Shown: positions 44,301-58,800 of the stretch, in pieces
Numbering within the stretch: position 1 is the stretch's first letter
How the letters are laid out: every line of letters starts with the position of its first letter
Source of the DNA: Hepsetus odoe
Taxonomy: Eukaryota > Chordata > Actinopteri > Characiformes > Hepsetidae
Direction of reading: 5' to 3'
Assembly (NCBI GenBank): GCA_017165825.1
Contig: CM029393.1
Location: forward strand, 1,308,840 to 1,372,839
Length of the DNA stretch: 64,000 nucleotides
The notes under the pieces: model-generated
What the model was told of the DNA's origin: nothing
The model's input: the letters and a program-made list of their open reading frames with translations, nothing else
Databases searched by the model: none
Program-made: the position numbers and the translations under genes

Positions 44301-47300
44301 GAGTGCAACTCTGGACGGAAATAAATGTTGTGACATTGCAGAAGCTTATCGAAACGATGCCACAGGGATTGTGTTCCGTAATCAAAGCTAAAGGCGGTCC
44401 AATGAAATATTAGAGTGTGTGACTTGAAACACATTAATGGAGAACTTAAAGCAGTTTGGATGAGCTGAGAGATTGGGAATTTATTAGAAAAAAGATTTGG
44501 GTCACCATTACAATTCCATGTTTATAGACAGTTACTTATCTTCTGATATCAGGGGTATTAATATGAAGGGATATCAATATGATGTTTTGGCTTTTTATCT
44601 TTTACTGCAGTAACAACCTTAACCTCAAAGAAGACTTTACACTGGATGTTGGAACATTGCTGTGAGGGTCTCATTGCATTTAGCAATGAGAGTATGAGTG
44701 AGGTCATGTACTAATTTTGAATCACAAATGTCAGTTTAACCCCTCCTATCGCATTTGTTGGGCATGGTAACTCTACACACATACATCTCACTTTATTAGT
44801 TGTTCTTTTTAAAAGAGATTGCAAAAGCTGTGGATTTGCCGTTGAACACCTGTGGCAGCAATTGGAGCACATTAAAATAGCATAAAATAGTACAGACGTT
44901 CTTTTGGATATTCACTTCATCTCAGATTGCATATAATTGCATGTAATCAATTCAATATGCATTTGTTTTGTAGGCCTTGGATAGTGACCGAACGATCTTG
45001 CAGAAAATGAAGAAAGCTGCTAAGGCCAAGCATACCTCAGGTCAAGGTACGATATCCCTGACACTGCGATAACTTCTGTGATGGATCAGTTTGGCTACAG
45101 AGAGCTCTGAGATCTTTAAATGACAACAGTAAAGGAAACACTAAACAACCGTTAACAGAACAGGACGAGGGAACTACTTTTAACCTAATCTGATGGTTTA
45201 CAAACAAAAACTATGACGTTAAAAGTGCCTGCTAAAATTTTGTAGGTTGCAAATAAAACTGACAAATCAAGGCATGGAGGCAACAAGACTCAAGTGCTTG
45301 TGGCATCTGGTATGAAATATTAGCAGAAGATCCAGTAAGTTGTGAGGTGCAGCCTGTTTGTCCAGCAGATCTCACAGATGCTCAGTTGGACTCATTTCTG
45401 GAGAGTTCTGGGAAGCAGAGTCAACATTGTTTGTCATGTTCCTCAAATTACTCCTGTATGGAGGGCACAAATACATTATAATAAATGGACAAATAGAAAT
45501 AGTCCAAAATGACTTAAAATAAATTGTTTTTCAACATTTTCTCAAATTAGACGTATAAAATCTTTTTGCCCTTTTTGAAGATACTTGTTTTTGGGTTTAG
45601 GCATTACAATGAAATGTCTACATGTATCTGAACTAATAGTGGTTCACATATACTTTTTTGATCCATTTTATAAAGAAAAAATGTAACTATTTTCTGTGGT
45701 AACTGACCATACTATACCGATGTTGCAGATAGGAATCAGATGACTTCTGTAAACATTATGGCTAATGCACAGATTAACATGTTTTTTCAGACCATATTTC
45801 ACATCTGGAGTTATACATCAACTCCATGGAGAAGCTGGCCGTGAATTTCCGGAATAACGGAGAGCAGGAAGTAGCCTCTGCCTTTAATAAGTTTGCTGAG
45901 TTCTCCAAAGAGCTGCTGATGCCAATGAAGAACCTGGTAAGACACTGAGAGTGTTGAGTGCATTTTTATGCATATTTGAATGGATCCTATTTTAATTCTT
46001 TGTTTTTGTTCATTCTTTTTTTAACATTCAACTTGTGCCACTGTCATTCTTTTTCTTGTGTCAGCTGCTCCCATTTAGGGGATCATCCTGCAGATCATCT
46101 GTTCCCATTTCTTCCTGTCTTCTGCATCTTCCTCCTTCAAACTGAATACCTGCATATCCTCTCTCACCACATCCATAAACAACATCCTTGGTCTTATTAT
46201 TTTCCTATTTCCTGGCAGCTCCATCTTCAACATCTTCCTCCCAATATAATCCTCATCTCTCCTCTGGACCATTTCTGTTCCTGACTTGTGCCACTGTCAT
46301 TGCTGTAATGTAAAAGCCATCATTTTAAATATGCTTGAGGTATGACATGAGGTGCATATTTAAGAACAAAACAAACTATTTTAAATGTCTTGACAAGTCC
46401 TGTCCTGACTAAAAATGAATCTGCATTAACTTAAGCACTAAATCTCTCAATTTTCTTAGCCACTTGTCCTGATTAGAATCTTGGGTGGTGCTGGAGTCTA
46501 TCCAAAACACTCTGCATGGGTCTGTCCACCAAACCTGGACCACCCCACCTGGGTGTTGAACCCAGGACCTTCACCATTAAGAGAAACAGCAAGTCTTAAA
46601 CAGAAAGAAAGGTGCAATACACTGTTTTTGCTATAGAGTTATATCAATTATTTTCATGAAACTATTAAATGGTCATTTCACATAATAGGCCTGCAAAAAC
46701 AAAATATATACACCAGCATATATTGTATATTCATTGATTGTGGTGTACAATTACAAACACTATTTGTTTCTGGTGAAGGAAAAGATGTCTAACACAAAAT
46801 ATCCACCATCAGATGAACAGATATGATTTACCATCTGCATGGTTCAGATATGATTTTGAAATTAGATGTGCCTAATAGACTGGGCAGGAAGTGGACACAG
46901 CACACATGCTAGGTTTCTACTACCATGATACTGCTGTCCATCCCCTAAATAATAACTGTTCACTGGTGGTCTATGGGGATTCTGGTCACAAATGAACAGA
47001 ATAAACATGTAGCCCCAGGTTGTAGCACTGTTGCCTCACAGCGAGAAGTTCCTGGATTTGATTCCAAGGCGGGACAAGGCAGTTTTGCTTTCTTTCAATG
47101 TGTCTGCGTGGGTTTCCTCTGGGTGCTCCAGTGTTTGTGTGTCTGCCCTGTGATGGACAGGTGTGTTCCTGTCTTTTGCGTTGTGAGAGCTGGGATAGGC
47201 TCCAACTAAAGTTTACTTTAGCAGTTTTGCTCTGCAAGCTTATTAAAGCACAATTCTAAGTGGAGCAGCATGATATTAGCACTGTGGCCTCATGGAGAGA

Positions 47301-50300
47301 AGGTTCTGGGTTTGACTCCTAGCTGGGAAAGCCTAAGTAATTTCTGTATGAAGTTTCCTTGTTCTCCCATGTGTGTGTGGCTTTTTCGTAAGGGTGCTCC
47401 TGTTTTCTCCCACAGTCCAAAGACACCATGTGGATTAGACATGAAAAGATGTATGGGGAAACATTTACTCCTTATTTGCAACATTAGAATCTTAACTTTA
47501 TGCACCAAATATCTTTGGCTGATTGCCTAGAAATGAAGGTAATATTAAAGTGTGTTTTTTGGGAGTACTATGTATTTATTATTCCTGGTAACAACTGGGA
47601 TTAGTGAAGCTATTGGCTGTGTCACAATAATGTCTTACATTTCGCCATCTTCCTTCCTGCAGTTAAAGAGCATGCTGCACAACATCAACTTCTTCCTCGA
47701 CTCGCTGGTGAAAGGGGATTTGAAAGAGGTTAAAGGTGTAAGTTGATCAATCAAAGTCACATGAAGTAGACATTTTTTGGTTCATTTCCAAAATGTCACA
47801 TGTCTGTTCTATGTGGTTTTCTGGTTATGTGTAAAGGTCAGTAACAGGGAAAAGTGCACTTTTCATAACCTGTTTCTTCACAAATGGTTTGGTGTCACCT
47901 GATTGGAATTATGTTCTCCTAATTTTAAAGAATGTATGATTTAAAGATTATCATAAATAGTGAGTTTGATGATTAGAAGTCAATTAAACTAGGCTTTTGA
48001 AATTGTTAGCTTTGAATTTTAATTAGGTTTTGTATGAAACTTGGTGGTGTTTGTTCAGCTACAGCACAGCAATGAAATCCACTCAAAGTTAGAAGTTAGA
48101 AATAAACTCTGAAAGCCAGCTTGCATATTTGTTTGGTAATTGCGATATTGAATTTTGCAATATCATTGCAAAAAAGGGCCGCAATGTGCAAAACTTGTCC
48201 GACTCCAGATCTAGTGTTTTTGTAGTTGTTTTAATAAATCTGAGTACACTTCAGTTGTTTTATTAGTAATTTATTTTCTTGTTTGTATCATGTCAGTTAT
48301 TATTTTCCAAGACTGGCACTATTTTAAAAGAGTGCTGGCACGTTCCTAGGGCTAGGCCAAATGGCAATATTTACAGTATCTCACAAAAGTGAGTACACCC
48401 CTCACATGTTTGTAAATATTTTATTAGAACTTTTCATGGGACAACACTGAAGATATGACACTTTGATACAATGTAAAGTAGTCGGTGTACAGCTTGTATA
48501 ACAGTGTAAATTTGCTGTCCCCTCAAAATAACTCAACACACAGCCATTAATGTATAAAACACTGGCAACAAAAGTGAGTACATCCCTAAGTGAGAAATGT
48601 CCGCATTGTGCCCAAAGTGTCAGTATTTTGTGTGGCCGCCATTATTTTCCAGCACTGCCTTAACTCTCTTGGGCATGCAGTTCACTAGAGCTTCACAGGT
48701 TGCCACTGGAATCCTCTTCCACTCCTCCATGATGACATCATGGAGCTGGTGGAAGTTAGAGACCTTCAACTCCTCCATCTTCCGTTTGAGGATGCCCCAC
48801 AGATGCTCAATAGGGTTTAGGTTTGGAGACGTGCTTGGCCAGTCCAACACCTTTACCCTCAGTTTCTTCAGCAAGGCAGTGGTTTTCTTGGAGGTGTGTT
48901 TGGGGTTGTTATCCTGTTGGAATACTGCTCTATGGCCCAGTTTCCAAAGGGAGGGGATCATGCTCTGCTTAGGTATGTCACAGTACATGCTGGCATTCAT
49001 GGTTCCCTCAATAACCTGTAACTCCCCAGTGCCGGAAGCCCTCATGCAGCTTCAAACCATGACACTCCCACCACCATGCTTGACTGTAGGCAGGACACAC
49101 TTGCCTTTGTACTCCTCACCTGGTTGCCGCCACACACGCTTGACAACACCTGAACCAAATAAGTTCATCTTGGTCTCATCAGACCACAGGACATTGTTCC
49201 AGTAATCCTTCTCCTTTGTCTGCTTGTTTTCAGTAAACAGTTAATGGGCTTTCTTGTGCATCCTCTCTAGAAGAGGCTTCCTTCTGGGACGACAGCCATG
49301 CAGACCAATTTGATGCAATGTGCGGCGTATGGTCTGAGTACTGACAGGCTGAACCCCCACCCCTTCAAGCTCTGCAGCAATGCTGGGCGGCACTCATATG
49401 TCTATTTTATAAAGACAAACTCTGAATATGACGCTGAGCATGTGCACTCAACTTCTTTGGTTGACCATGGCGAGGCCTGTTCTGAGTGGAACCTGTCCTG
49501 TTAAACCACTGTATGCTGCAGCTCAGTTTCAGGGAGTTGGCAGTCTTCTTGTAGCCTAGGCCAAAGAGTTCTTTGCCATGAAGTCCCATGTTGAACTTTC
49601 AGTGACCAGTATGAGAGAGTGTGAAAAAGTGAAAGTGACAACCCTTGTCATTGCGAGGTCACAGCACAGCACACGTGGACCGCAATGAAATTGGACCTCT
49701 ACATTTAAACCCATGCACTCAAACACCGTGCAGCAGTGGGCAGCTATTGAAAGCGCCCTGGGAGCAGTGACAGGGACGGTACCTTGCTCAAGGGTACCTC
49801 AGGGCAACCTACTTGTGAGGGAATCGAACCCAAAATCTTCCGATGCGGGGATAAGTGAGAGCGATAACACAAAATTTAATACACCTGCTCCCTATTCACA
49901 CCTGAGACCTCATGACACTCAAGTCACATGACACTGGGGAGGGAAAATGTCTAATTGGGCACAATGTGGACATTTTTCACTCAGCTTTTTGTTGCCAGTG
50001 GTTTAGACATTAATGGCTGTGTGTTGAGTTGTTTTGAGGGGACAGAAAATTTACACTGTTATACAAGCTACACACACTGACTACTTTATATTGTATCACA
50101 GTGTCACATCTTCAGTGTTGTCTCAAAAGATATAATAAAATATTTACAAAAATGTGAGTAGTGTATTCACTTTTGTGAGATACTGTATTTATTGTGACAG
50201 TTTACACCACAATGTGCTTTGTTTTAGACTGCATGTTAGATTACAGAGAGGGCATATCTAAGCCTGTTAGACAATTTAGTGTGGTACAGTGTTTTTATTG

Positions 50301-52809
50301 TATTTCTTTGCACCACTGGTGCATTCTATCATATTGCCCAATCCTAGCAATACTGAGCCAATTTATTTTTTCAAAAAGTAAAATCAGCCATTGTATCAGT
50401 GCAATGTTGGCAAATTTATTAACTCAAATTAAGACAATACAGGCCAGTCTTTAACTATGTGGTACAGAACCAATGAAGATGGAGATTGATAAAACTCTCA
50501 ATTATGCTGCATCTTACTCTGAATCTCCCTTTTATCCAAAGGACCTGAAGAAGCCATTTGAAAAAGCCTGGAGGGATTATGAGAATAAATTGTGAGTGCC
50601 TGCTGTTGAATTTAAAGCTTATTGGCTTATTTGTGTAAAAACACTGCTGTGTGCTTCATGCCTTTGCAGAGCTGCTCTAGAATGTTAAGAAACAGGAAGA
50701 TGACTATGGGACAAATTTTGGAATCATTAGACAAGAACATCACTGGAGTTTCCCAAATGAGAGACAATAAAACAGTTTTTTGTTCCAGGGATCAGAGACA
50801 GAGGCTGTTAATGAAAAACAAACCCTTTCATTTGTCTGTTATTAGGTTTTAGACCAAGCCATTTTGAATAATTGAAGATGTACACAGGACATCCTATTTA
50901 CCTTGCTCACAAAATATTTAGGGTGATCAATTTCTGTGCTGCAGTGACACTGACATGATTTGGTGTTTGGTGTGCCTGATGCACTTATACAGTGTCCGTG
51001 ATTAGGAATGGTGCACAACCAGAAAAATTCCAGTCAAGAGTTTCTTTGTGGTCAAAAATGTTGACCACTGATGAAAGGCAGCAGCATGGGTGGTGAACTG
51101 CATTCTTTGATGTTCAGTAGCATTGATACAGCTTGGATAATCTTCATATTAAAGCAATGCAAGTGCAAAGGAGGACTTTACATATGAATGCATACATATA
51201 CATATGAATGGCTGGTCTTGATGCCCAATGTCATGTATAAAATAAAGGGATATGAAGCTCCCCCAGCATTGGGCTTTGGATCAGTGGAACTGCTTCTTTG
51301 GATTGACTGAAACTATGTCCGATACGTTTTGGAAGAGTTGGAGCAGTGTTTGTGATTTAGAGCTAACATTGACCGTACTAATGTTCTTGTGATTTACACT
51401 AAAATCCTCACAATGTTCCAACATCCAGTGTAAAGCTGTCCAAGATGAGTAAAGGTGTTAAGTGCAACAAAAGAAAGGCAGACTCCCTATCAATATCCTT
51501 AATTTTAGAACAAACTTCATGTGCAGTCCTGTCTGGATAGACAGCTGTCATTTCTGGTGAAGTAAGTCTAGTGTGATTTATGATCACCACAATCACTTCC
51601 CATGCAACTGGAAAAGATGAAGAAATATTGGAAACTACAAATAGATTCCCACTGACCATAAAGAACTTCCCTTTAAAGCTTTGCTCCCATTGCATATTGT
51701 GTATGGCAGTTTTTAACCATTGTTAATATCTGTCTCTCATATTGTATTGTAATCAGCTGTGATGTTGTAGAGTCTCTTCTTCTGAGATTTGAAGTTATAT
51801 TTTACAAACTTTTATTATAACATAGCATGATTTGAGTTGGATTAGTATTCATGGGGAAAATTTGATTTCTTTTGGACCTTCAAAAACATTTTTCTTATAC
51901 AAAGGATGTATGTTGGTTGTAATATAAAAGTTAATAAATTCTGGAAGAAGGTTTGTTGATATCATTATCTGGAGGTGGCCTGTATTAGAAGCCAGGTTAG
52001 TCAGTCAGAGCATATTGTGTTCTGATTATTAATTCATTTCAACTCAATTCAATTTATTCTTGTATAGCGCCTTTCACAACAGAGTTGTCCCAAGGCATTT
52101 TACATAGTTGGAAGAGATAGGTTATGGCATGGTCTAAAAACTGAAGGCTAGAAGCTAAACCCGGACGACTACGGAGGAGAGGAACCAAAAACTCCACTGT
52201 GTGGAGGAAAAAAAACCTCTGAGGGTCCAAGGTCGACTGGCTACCCAACCCCATTGGGTATACTAGCAGTACAAAGAGTTAGTTCGGGTTTTACCCCAGG
52301 ATTATTGTTATTATTACATTATAACATGGTGGTCTGGAGCAGGTGTACCCTCGTTTGAGTCAGTTACAAAAGACTAATCAATGTCTTGCTGTAAAAACTA
52401 ATAACACAGCAGATTCACACCGGATAAAAAAAATGTAAATAAATAAATAAATCAACATAATTTAAATTCTAGAAGCCTCTTGCACCAGTTCTGCTGCAAG
52501 GTTATATTTAGTGCAGTTTGCCTTGAAATGTACTAAAGTGTTAAATATGTCCTCTCTCTTTGAAGTACTAAGATAGAGAAAGAGAAGCGTGAGTTGGCGA
52601 AGCAGTACGGCATGGTGCGAACAGAAGTGAGCGGAGGAGAGATTGCAGAGGAGCTGGAGAAAGAACGTAGGATGTTTCAGTTGCAGATGTGTGAAGTAAG
52701 ATGTCTGCTGAGGACACACTTTTATTCAATAATATCTTGAACAATGGAAGCCAAAATACCATAAACATATTTGAAAATTTTTCATATTTGAAAAATATTT
52801 GAACACGCA

Positions 52810-52841
<32 letters not shown>

Positions 52842-55800
52842 AGATGTGTAATAGAGCCTCCTATTATTTCTGTCTATCTTGGATTCAAATCTTTTAAAGC
52901 CGCTCATTGTATTTGCTGCCTCGCACACACAGCATGGTGACTAAATTATCCTCAGTTTTTGATGCTGTTAGTGTGTGGGAAACTCATTTGGCCTGTCTCT
53001 GTCTGATAGGTATTTTTCATCGGATTGTATGTGAAAATTGTATATTAGTTCAGTTGAATCAATATGAAAGGAAATAAATTATTGGCCTGTGTTTTCATAT
53101 TTTCACAATAATACTGCTGATTTTAACCCATTTTTCCCCTGTTAACAGTATCTCATCAAAGTAAATGAAATTAAAACCAAGAAAGGTGTGGACTTGCTAC
53201 AGAATCTCATCAAGCACTACCATTCTCAGTGCAAGTAAGGCATAATGAACAAATTTACCATGTAAATTCAGGTGTAATGCCACTGTTTTACATACACATG
53301 ACTGATACTGGTGCAAATATACATTTATAAAACACTGGAGATAAGATTAACCTTGATTAGCAATACAGGAAAAGTGGTTTATTTTATTTACAACATAAAA
53401 TGGTATTCATTGCCATTTTACCCTTGCCTGTTGCTTTGTGGGACCTGCTGGGATTGTATCAATTAGAAGATCTCTATTTTGATGAATTTATAAGTATACC
53501 TTACCTTTTGCTTCCAGTCATTGGCCACTTTACTTTCACCACCATTTGCCTCATAGGCCCACTTCATAGGCATGCTGGAGCTTCCCCCCATTGCCTAACT
53601 AAAAAATATCCAACCAAGAAGATCTTCATGATCAGAAAATGACCATTGATCAAGGGCTAAGGGATGGCTTGCACAGTCTCTTACTGTACCAGCAATGTGG
53701 AGTTACAAGGTAGAGGTTGTAAAAAAGGGGGCAGGGAGTGTCAAACTACATAAATAAAAAAAATGATCAGTGATAGTGTGAAACAGAGAGAGTATGTGTT
53801 TTATAGGTACATTAATATTTAATGACACTTGTTGTGTTTGGTGGCTGTGCTGCTGGACAGATATGGATTGCCATGTGTGTAGGAGTGTGATTGATGTGAC
53901 TGATGCTTGGAGCATGCTGTATGTGTTTTTTTTTTCTGCTTATCTAAGGCCATTATGTTGCATTATTTTTAATTTGGAACAAGGGAGAAGAGAGAGAGGA
54001 AGAGGGAACTAATAAAGGGGACAAGAGCTTTAATAGTAAATCAGTGCTGCTAGTTCTACTAATTACATTGATTGTTGTGATATCTAAAATCTACAAAGGT
54101 TTTTTTTCTCTTTTAATGATCAAGACATGTAGCGTTAAGGTGGAGTTTAACCTTCTGTCTTAGTAACATTAGTTGTAGCTCCAGTGCAAATGTCTAATCT
54201 AATTACATTTGGGACATTGAGTAATGGTTTTGTAAATCATCCTTTTAAAGTGTTTTTCTTTGTCAGTTTCTTTCAGGAGTGCCTGGCTGCCACAGAGAAG
54301 TTGAAACAGTACATTGAATGTCTGACAGGAGGACTAAGCACTGTGAGTGTTTTCTTTATCACTGATGAAAATCTCTCCACATTCAAGTGCCTCTGCAACA
54401 GGGGCTTACATCCCAATCAGCTGCAGGGAGAAAGCGAAAATATGATGAAACATTACATTTTTTTTTTTTTATTTATGAGATTTATCAGATGGCATGTTGC
54501 TATATGAAGGTAACCACAAAGGTTTGAGTCGATTCAACACTTGTGTGACAATCTTCAGGAAAGACTTACTTATTTCTGGGAATTCAATCTGCAATTTTAA
54601 TAAACATATGTCACTCTAAGCCCTCTAAGCCCTAGATATGTCACCGTTATTACAATCCAAACCAGAAAATGCTGGGATGGTATGGGTAACCAAACCAATA
54701 ATTCAGTGATTCTTAAATGTACTTTAATTTTGATTTAGTTGCTGACAGTGTGAACCCAAGATATTTCAGTTTTTGTCTGGTCAACTTTATTTCACTTGTT
54801 AAATATAGATATATAGATACATATGCTATATATATGTATATATGGGGTGGTGGTGGTCTAGTGGTAGGTACTTGCCTATGGACCAATGGTTCAAAAAGTC
54901 CCAGATTTGAATCCCACCTTTAGCACTACCAGCACTGGGTCCCAGAGCAACCCTTAACCCTGAGTTCCTCCATTGGGACTGTCCTGTAATTAGGACATGG
55001 AAGTCACTCTGGATAAGAGTGTCAGCTAAATGCCATAAATGTATATCTATGTCTCTATTTTAGGCCTACACTTTAACTCCAGCTCTGTCTCCTGTTTTTT
55101 TGTCAGTGCCACCGTCTCCAACCTGTACAACAAAGCTGGTCTTACGACTGTCCTGTAAATTTACCCTTTGACTCTAGCTGGTACCCGTCTGTCACAAATC
55201 ACTTCTGCCATTCTTCTCTATCCATTCCAACCTGTCTACACTCTCTTCTTCACCTCTATTCCACACTTGCTATTACTCTGAACTGCTGATCCCAAGTATT
55301 TAAACTCCTCCACATTTCTCACCTCTACTCCCTGCATCCTAACCACTCCACTTTCCTTCCTTTTGTTCACACTCATGTATTTTTTTGTCTTTGTCCTTCT
55401 CACTTTCACTCCACTCCTTTCTAGAGCATTTCTCCATCTCTCCAGGATCTCCCCAAGCTGCTACCTACTCTCACTACAGATCACAATATCATCAACAAAC
55501 ACCATCATCCATGGGGACTCCTGTCTAACATTGTCTGCAACATGACCACACTGCCTTACACACTGCCTTACCACTTCTGCAGTAGTTTTCCAGCAATCCA
55601 GCAACCCTTCAACACCTCCCAGTGCCCGTGTTAACTCCTGCCTGAATTCCACCTTGCAGTCCTCCTTCTTCAGCTTCCACCACTTGATCCTTGACTTTGC
55701 CCTCACTTTCCTCCTCTTCTTGACTTCCAAGGTCAACCTACACACCACCATCTTATGCTGTTTGGCTATCCACAAGATATCTAAAATATATAATTTTCCA

Positions 55801-58800
55801 GTGTCAACCTAAATTTCAACTAAATAAACACCAATTTCATTTTAAAATATTGTGTTTTGATAATGGTTGGACCAATAGAAAATGATACTATAGAATTGGA
55901 ATAGGAGTTGATATAAATTTGTATTTCAGTATTTTAATTATAGAGGGCAGCGGTGGCCTAGTGGTTAGGGCGTTGGCGACATGATCGGTGGATCGGGGGT
56001 TCGAACCCCTTCCCAATAGGTTGCCCTGAGGTACCCTTGAGCAAGGTGCCGTTCCCGTCCCGCTCCTTCCTGCGATGGGCTGGCGACCTGTCCAGGGTGC
56101 GTCCCCCGTCCTCACCCTGTGTGCGCTGGGTTGGACGCCAGCACCCCCCGCTACCCCGTTTGGGACAAGCGGCAGATAATGGATGGTATTTTAATTTATT
56201 TTGGTAAACTGATCGGCCCTTTTTGCTGAAAAGTGAGGCTTTATCTTTAAAGAGACGTTGTGTTGAGTGTTGCTAGATTTGCTATTACGTTTTCAACCCA
56301 TAAACCTCTCTTTGTTAGTCTGTACAGCCCCTGATGTAGGACATTATACAAAGTTAGTGATGAGTAAATATCAAGGCAACAAAAATTGTTATGAACTTAC
56401 CTTGCACTTTAATGCTACTTAACTGAACCCATGGATGGAAAACATGACTCAGCTGAGATTCTTTTGTCTTTCTGATCATGATGCATCAAGGTTAGCAGGT
56501 TCCACTCCCACTCTCATGCACACTCTCTCAGAAAAAGCAGAAAATATATCAGCAGTTTTTCACAGCAGGCCATGAACCAAACTGTATGAGGCTACAGAGA
56601 TTGAGCTGGAAAAGTGGAATGGAAGAGGTAGACTGAGGAAATAGTAATGATGATAATGGTTGGTTTACTTGATGCATTATTGAAGGTAATTGAACAAAAT
56701 ATCACATTTATGTTGCTGCTCAATTGTTTAGGGGTTATTAAATTAATTTGTTTTCATTGATATTTAATATTCAATAGGTATTTTTTCCAAGAAAGTTTCA
56801 GTGTGTGTGCTTTAAAAAATAATTTGAAAAAAAGAATTGCTCTTCATTGCAAAAAAAAAAGACTGATGATCATGGAGCTCAGTGTTAAGGCTAAAGTATT
56901 ATTTGCTTTTTGATGTAAACAAAGTTTGCTTTAACAAAAATGTGTGTGTGTGTGTGTGGGGCTGCAGATTAAGCAACAGCAGGATGAAGAGAAGAGGCAG
57001 CTCTGTTCTCTGAGGGACCAGCTAAAACCTGCCTTACAACCTGAGCTTAAAGAGGTAATCACACACACATAAACACATTCATACCACCAATGACACAATA
57101 TTTGCAGGGTAGGGTTGGTTGGTTAGGATGGATCCCATTCTGATGCTTCACCGTACAACCACAAGATGTGATGTTCTTTGAAAATATAGCTAAAGTTTCA
57201 GGGCATGCTTTACTGCCCTTTCATGTCACAGGTAAAAGAGGTTTTTCAGTTTTCACCCCTTGAAGGCAAACAGAGGCATATTTTAGTTCCAATGTGTGAT
57301 GCAAGGTAAACATTATTTATTATTGGTTATTTTTCACTTAAAGCTGTGCAAACATAAGTATGTGGGCAATTTAAAGGAGCTAGTTAGCTAACATTACATA
57401 CACATTCTTCTAGTCTTATTGTTACCAACTTTCATTTATTCTAAAGGAGCTATCTTTCTAGCTTATCAGCAACAAAAATTTAATTCTAGATGTCTACATG
57501 CTTTATTTTTTATTCTAGAACACTTTTGAACCCATGTTTGGTCATGATGTGATAAGTTGAGGCAGGGGTTAGAGCAGGAAAAGAACAAAAATATGTAGGA
57601 CAGATGGACATGAGAATCATGTATCAGAAAAATTTAGAAGAATCAGAAAAATGTATTCATCAATTTCATATGCAATAACTTTATTATCTGCTTGACAATA
57701 AACTATATGCCCAAAGGTGTGTAGATTCACTCATCCATTTCCATTAAAAATCATTAATAACAAATTGATGTTTCAACATTGTTGTAAGGACTAAAGTATA
57801 CATTCATTTAGGTTATACCTGGGCTAATAAAGAAATGTTTTTTCCTTATTGCAATCAGTCTAGAAGAGTAAGTTTACATTTATGTTTTTTTATTAGTGTG
57901 CTGTGCTACTTAGATGTGTCTGCATGTAATTTGTTTGTTCAGTATATGCATGAAACTGGTTATTCAGTGTGCTGTGTGTTCAGTGTGTTTATTTACCTTT
58001 CACTTTTTTGCTTTTATTTAACACTTATGTTTTCACATCATATTTATATAGAATTTTTAAAAATTGTTATACAGTTTTTTCCAGCAATCAATTAATAAGT
58101 CCATGTTCTTTATAGCAAAATAGCGACCTTTACATGTGATCGCTACAAACAAATGTGCTCAAAATGTGAAAATATTTAAATCTGTATCTAAGTGTGTAAT
58201 CTGTAGAGGATGACTTAAACATTTAACCTAAGAAAATCAACAAAACATTTAATTTGACAGACTTTTGCATTAATGATTAAAAATGTATGGTGTTATTTGG
58301 ATGAATCAAGCAATGGTCAAAAATGATCATTTGTATTATGGTTTAATGTTAGTTCCTTTTCACTGTTCTTACAGCAATGCTTGGATCTAATGTGTGGCTT
58401 AAATGTTTCAAAGCTTTTTTTTAGTTGAACAGTTAATTGCCAGATCTTTCTCGACTGTGAACGTGCTCATGTGTCCATCTGCAAAGTGTAAAGTAACACT
58501 TCTGCTTTCAATTTCTGACGCACTGTGTCCGTTTTAACCAACAGAGAAAATGGATATAAATGATACAGAGAAACAGAAATAGATGAACTACATTCTGTAA
58601 CTGTGAGCTATACAATGTACCTATAAGCTGTAGGAGCTGATAAAATGGACAATGAAATACAAAGGAGATGTAGTTAATTAGGTGGCTCATTGGTGTATTT
58701 GATCATATACATGTATTAATGCATGATGTTTAATGCTTTAATGTACAATAAAGATATTTCATTCAGTGCAAGAGAATTTTTAACATAGTCTGACTAATGC

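Larger units (their letters stand above)
32361..44973 (+). other. asap1 intron 1 (12.6 kb)
   Basis: No coding exon recognised. It holds a CpG-containing start (to about 32650), a Tc1 relic (34166-34900), a LINE-type 3' tail with TTGAC repeats (to 36085), SINE pieces, (CA)n at 38097, two hairpins/SINEs near 43.5 kb and a second Tc1 relic near 44 kb. Long first introns often contain enhancers, but I cannot point to one here. Confidence 0.8.
48374..50185 (-). mobile_element. Tc1-type transposon with both ends, broken transposase
   Basis: Ends CAGTATCTCACAAAAGTGAG and its inverted copy (CACTTTTGTGAGATACTG), flanked by TA. Subterminal sequences are also inverted over about 200 bases (IR/DR type). 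The transposase runs on the minus strand. A 141-residue open piece (48620-49045) holds the second catalytic Asp (FQQDNNPKHTSK) and Glu (NLNPIEHLWGILK) and ends NNGGHTKY. The N-terminal part is split by stops and by a SINE insertion. Lies in asap1 intron 4. Confidence 0.9.

Noticed and set aside
47735..47737. Donor after AAAG (phase 1) for asap1 exon 4
   Set aside because: The next exon starts in phase 0 with GACCTGAAG, and GGT|GTAAGT is the stronger donor and gives VKG-DLKK without loss.
48597..49205. 202-codon open frame on the + strand
   Set aside because: It is the antisense shadow of a Tc1 transposase (48620-49045 on the minus strand), which has catalytic motifs; the + frame has none.
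55945..56020. tRNA-like sequence with GGGGGTTCGAACCCC
   Set aside because: SINE-A head, repeated across the window; no cloverleaf acceptor stem or anticodon arm could be drawn.
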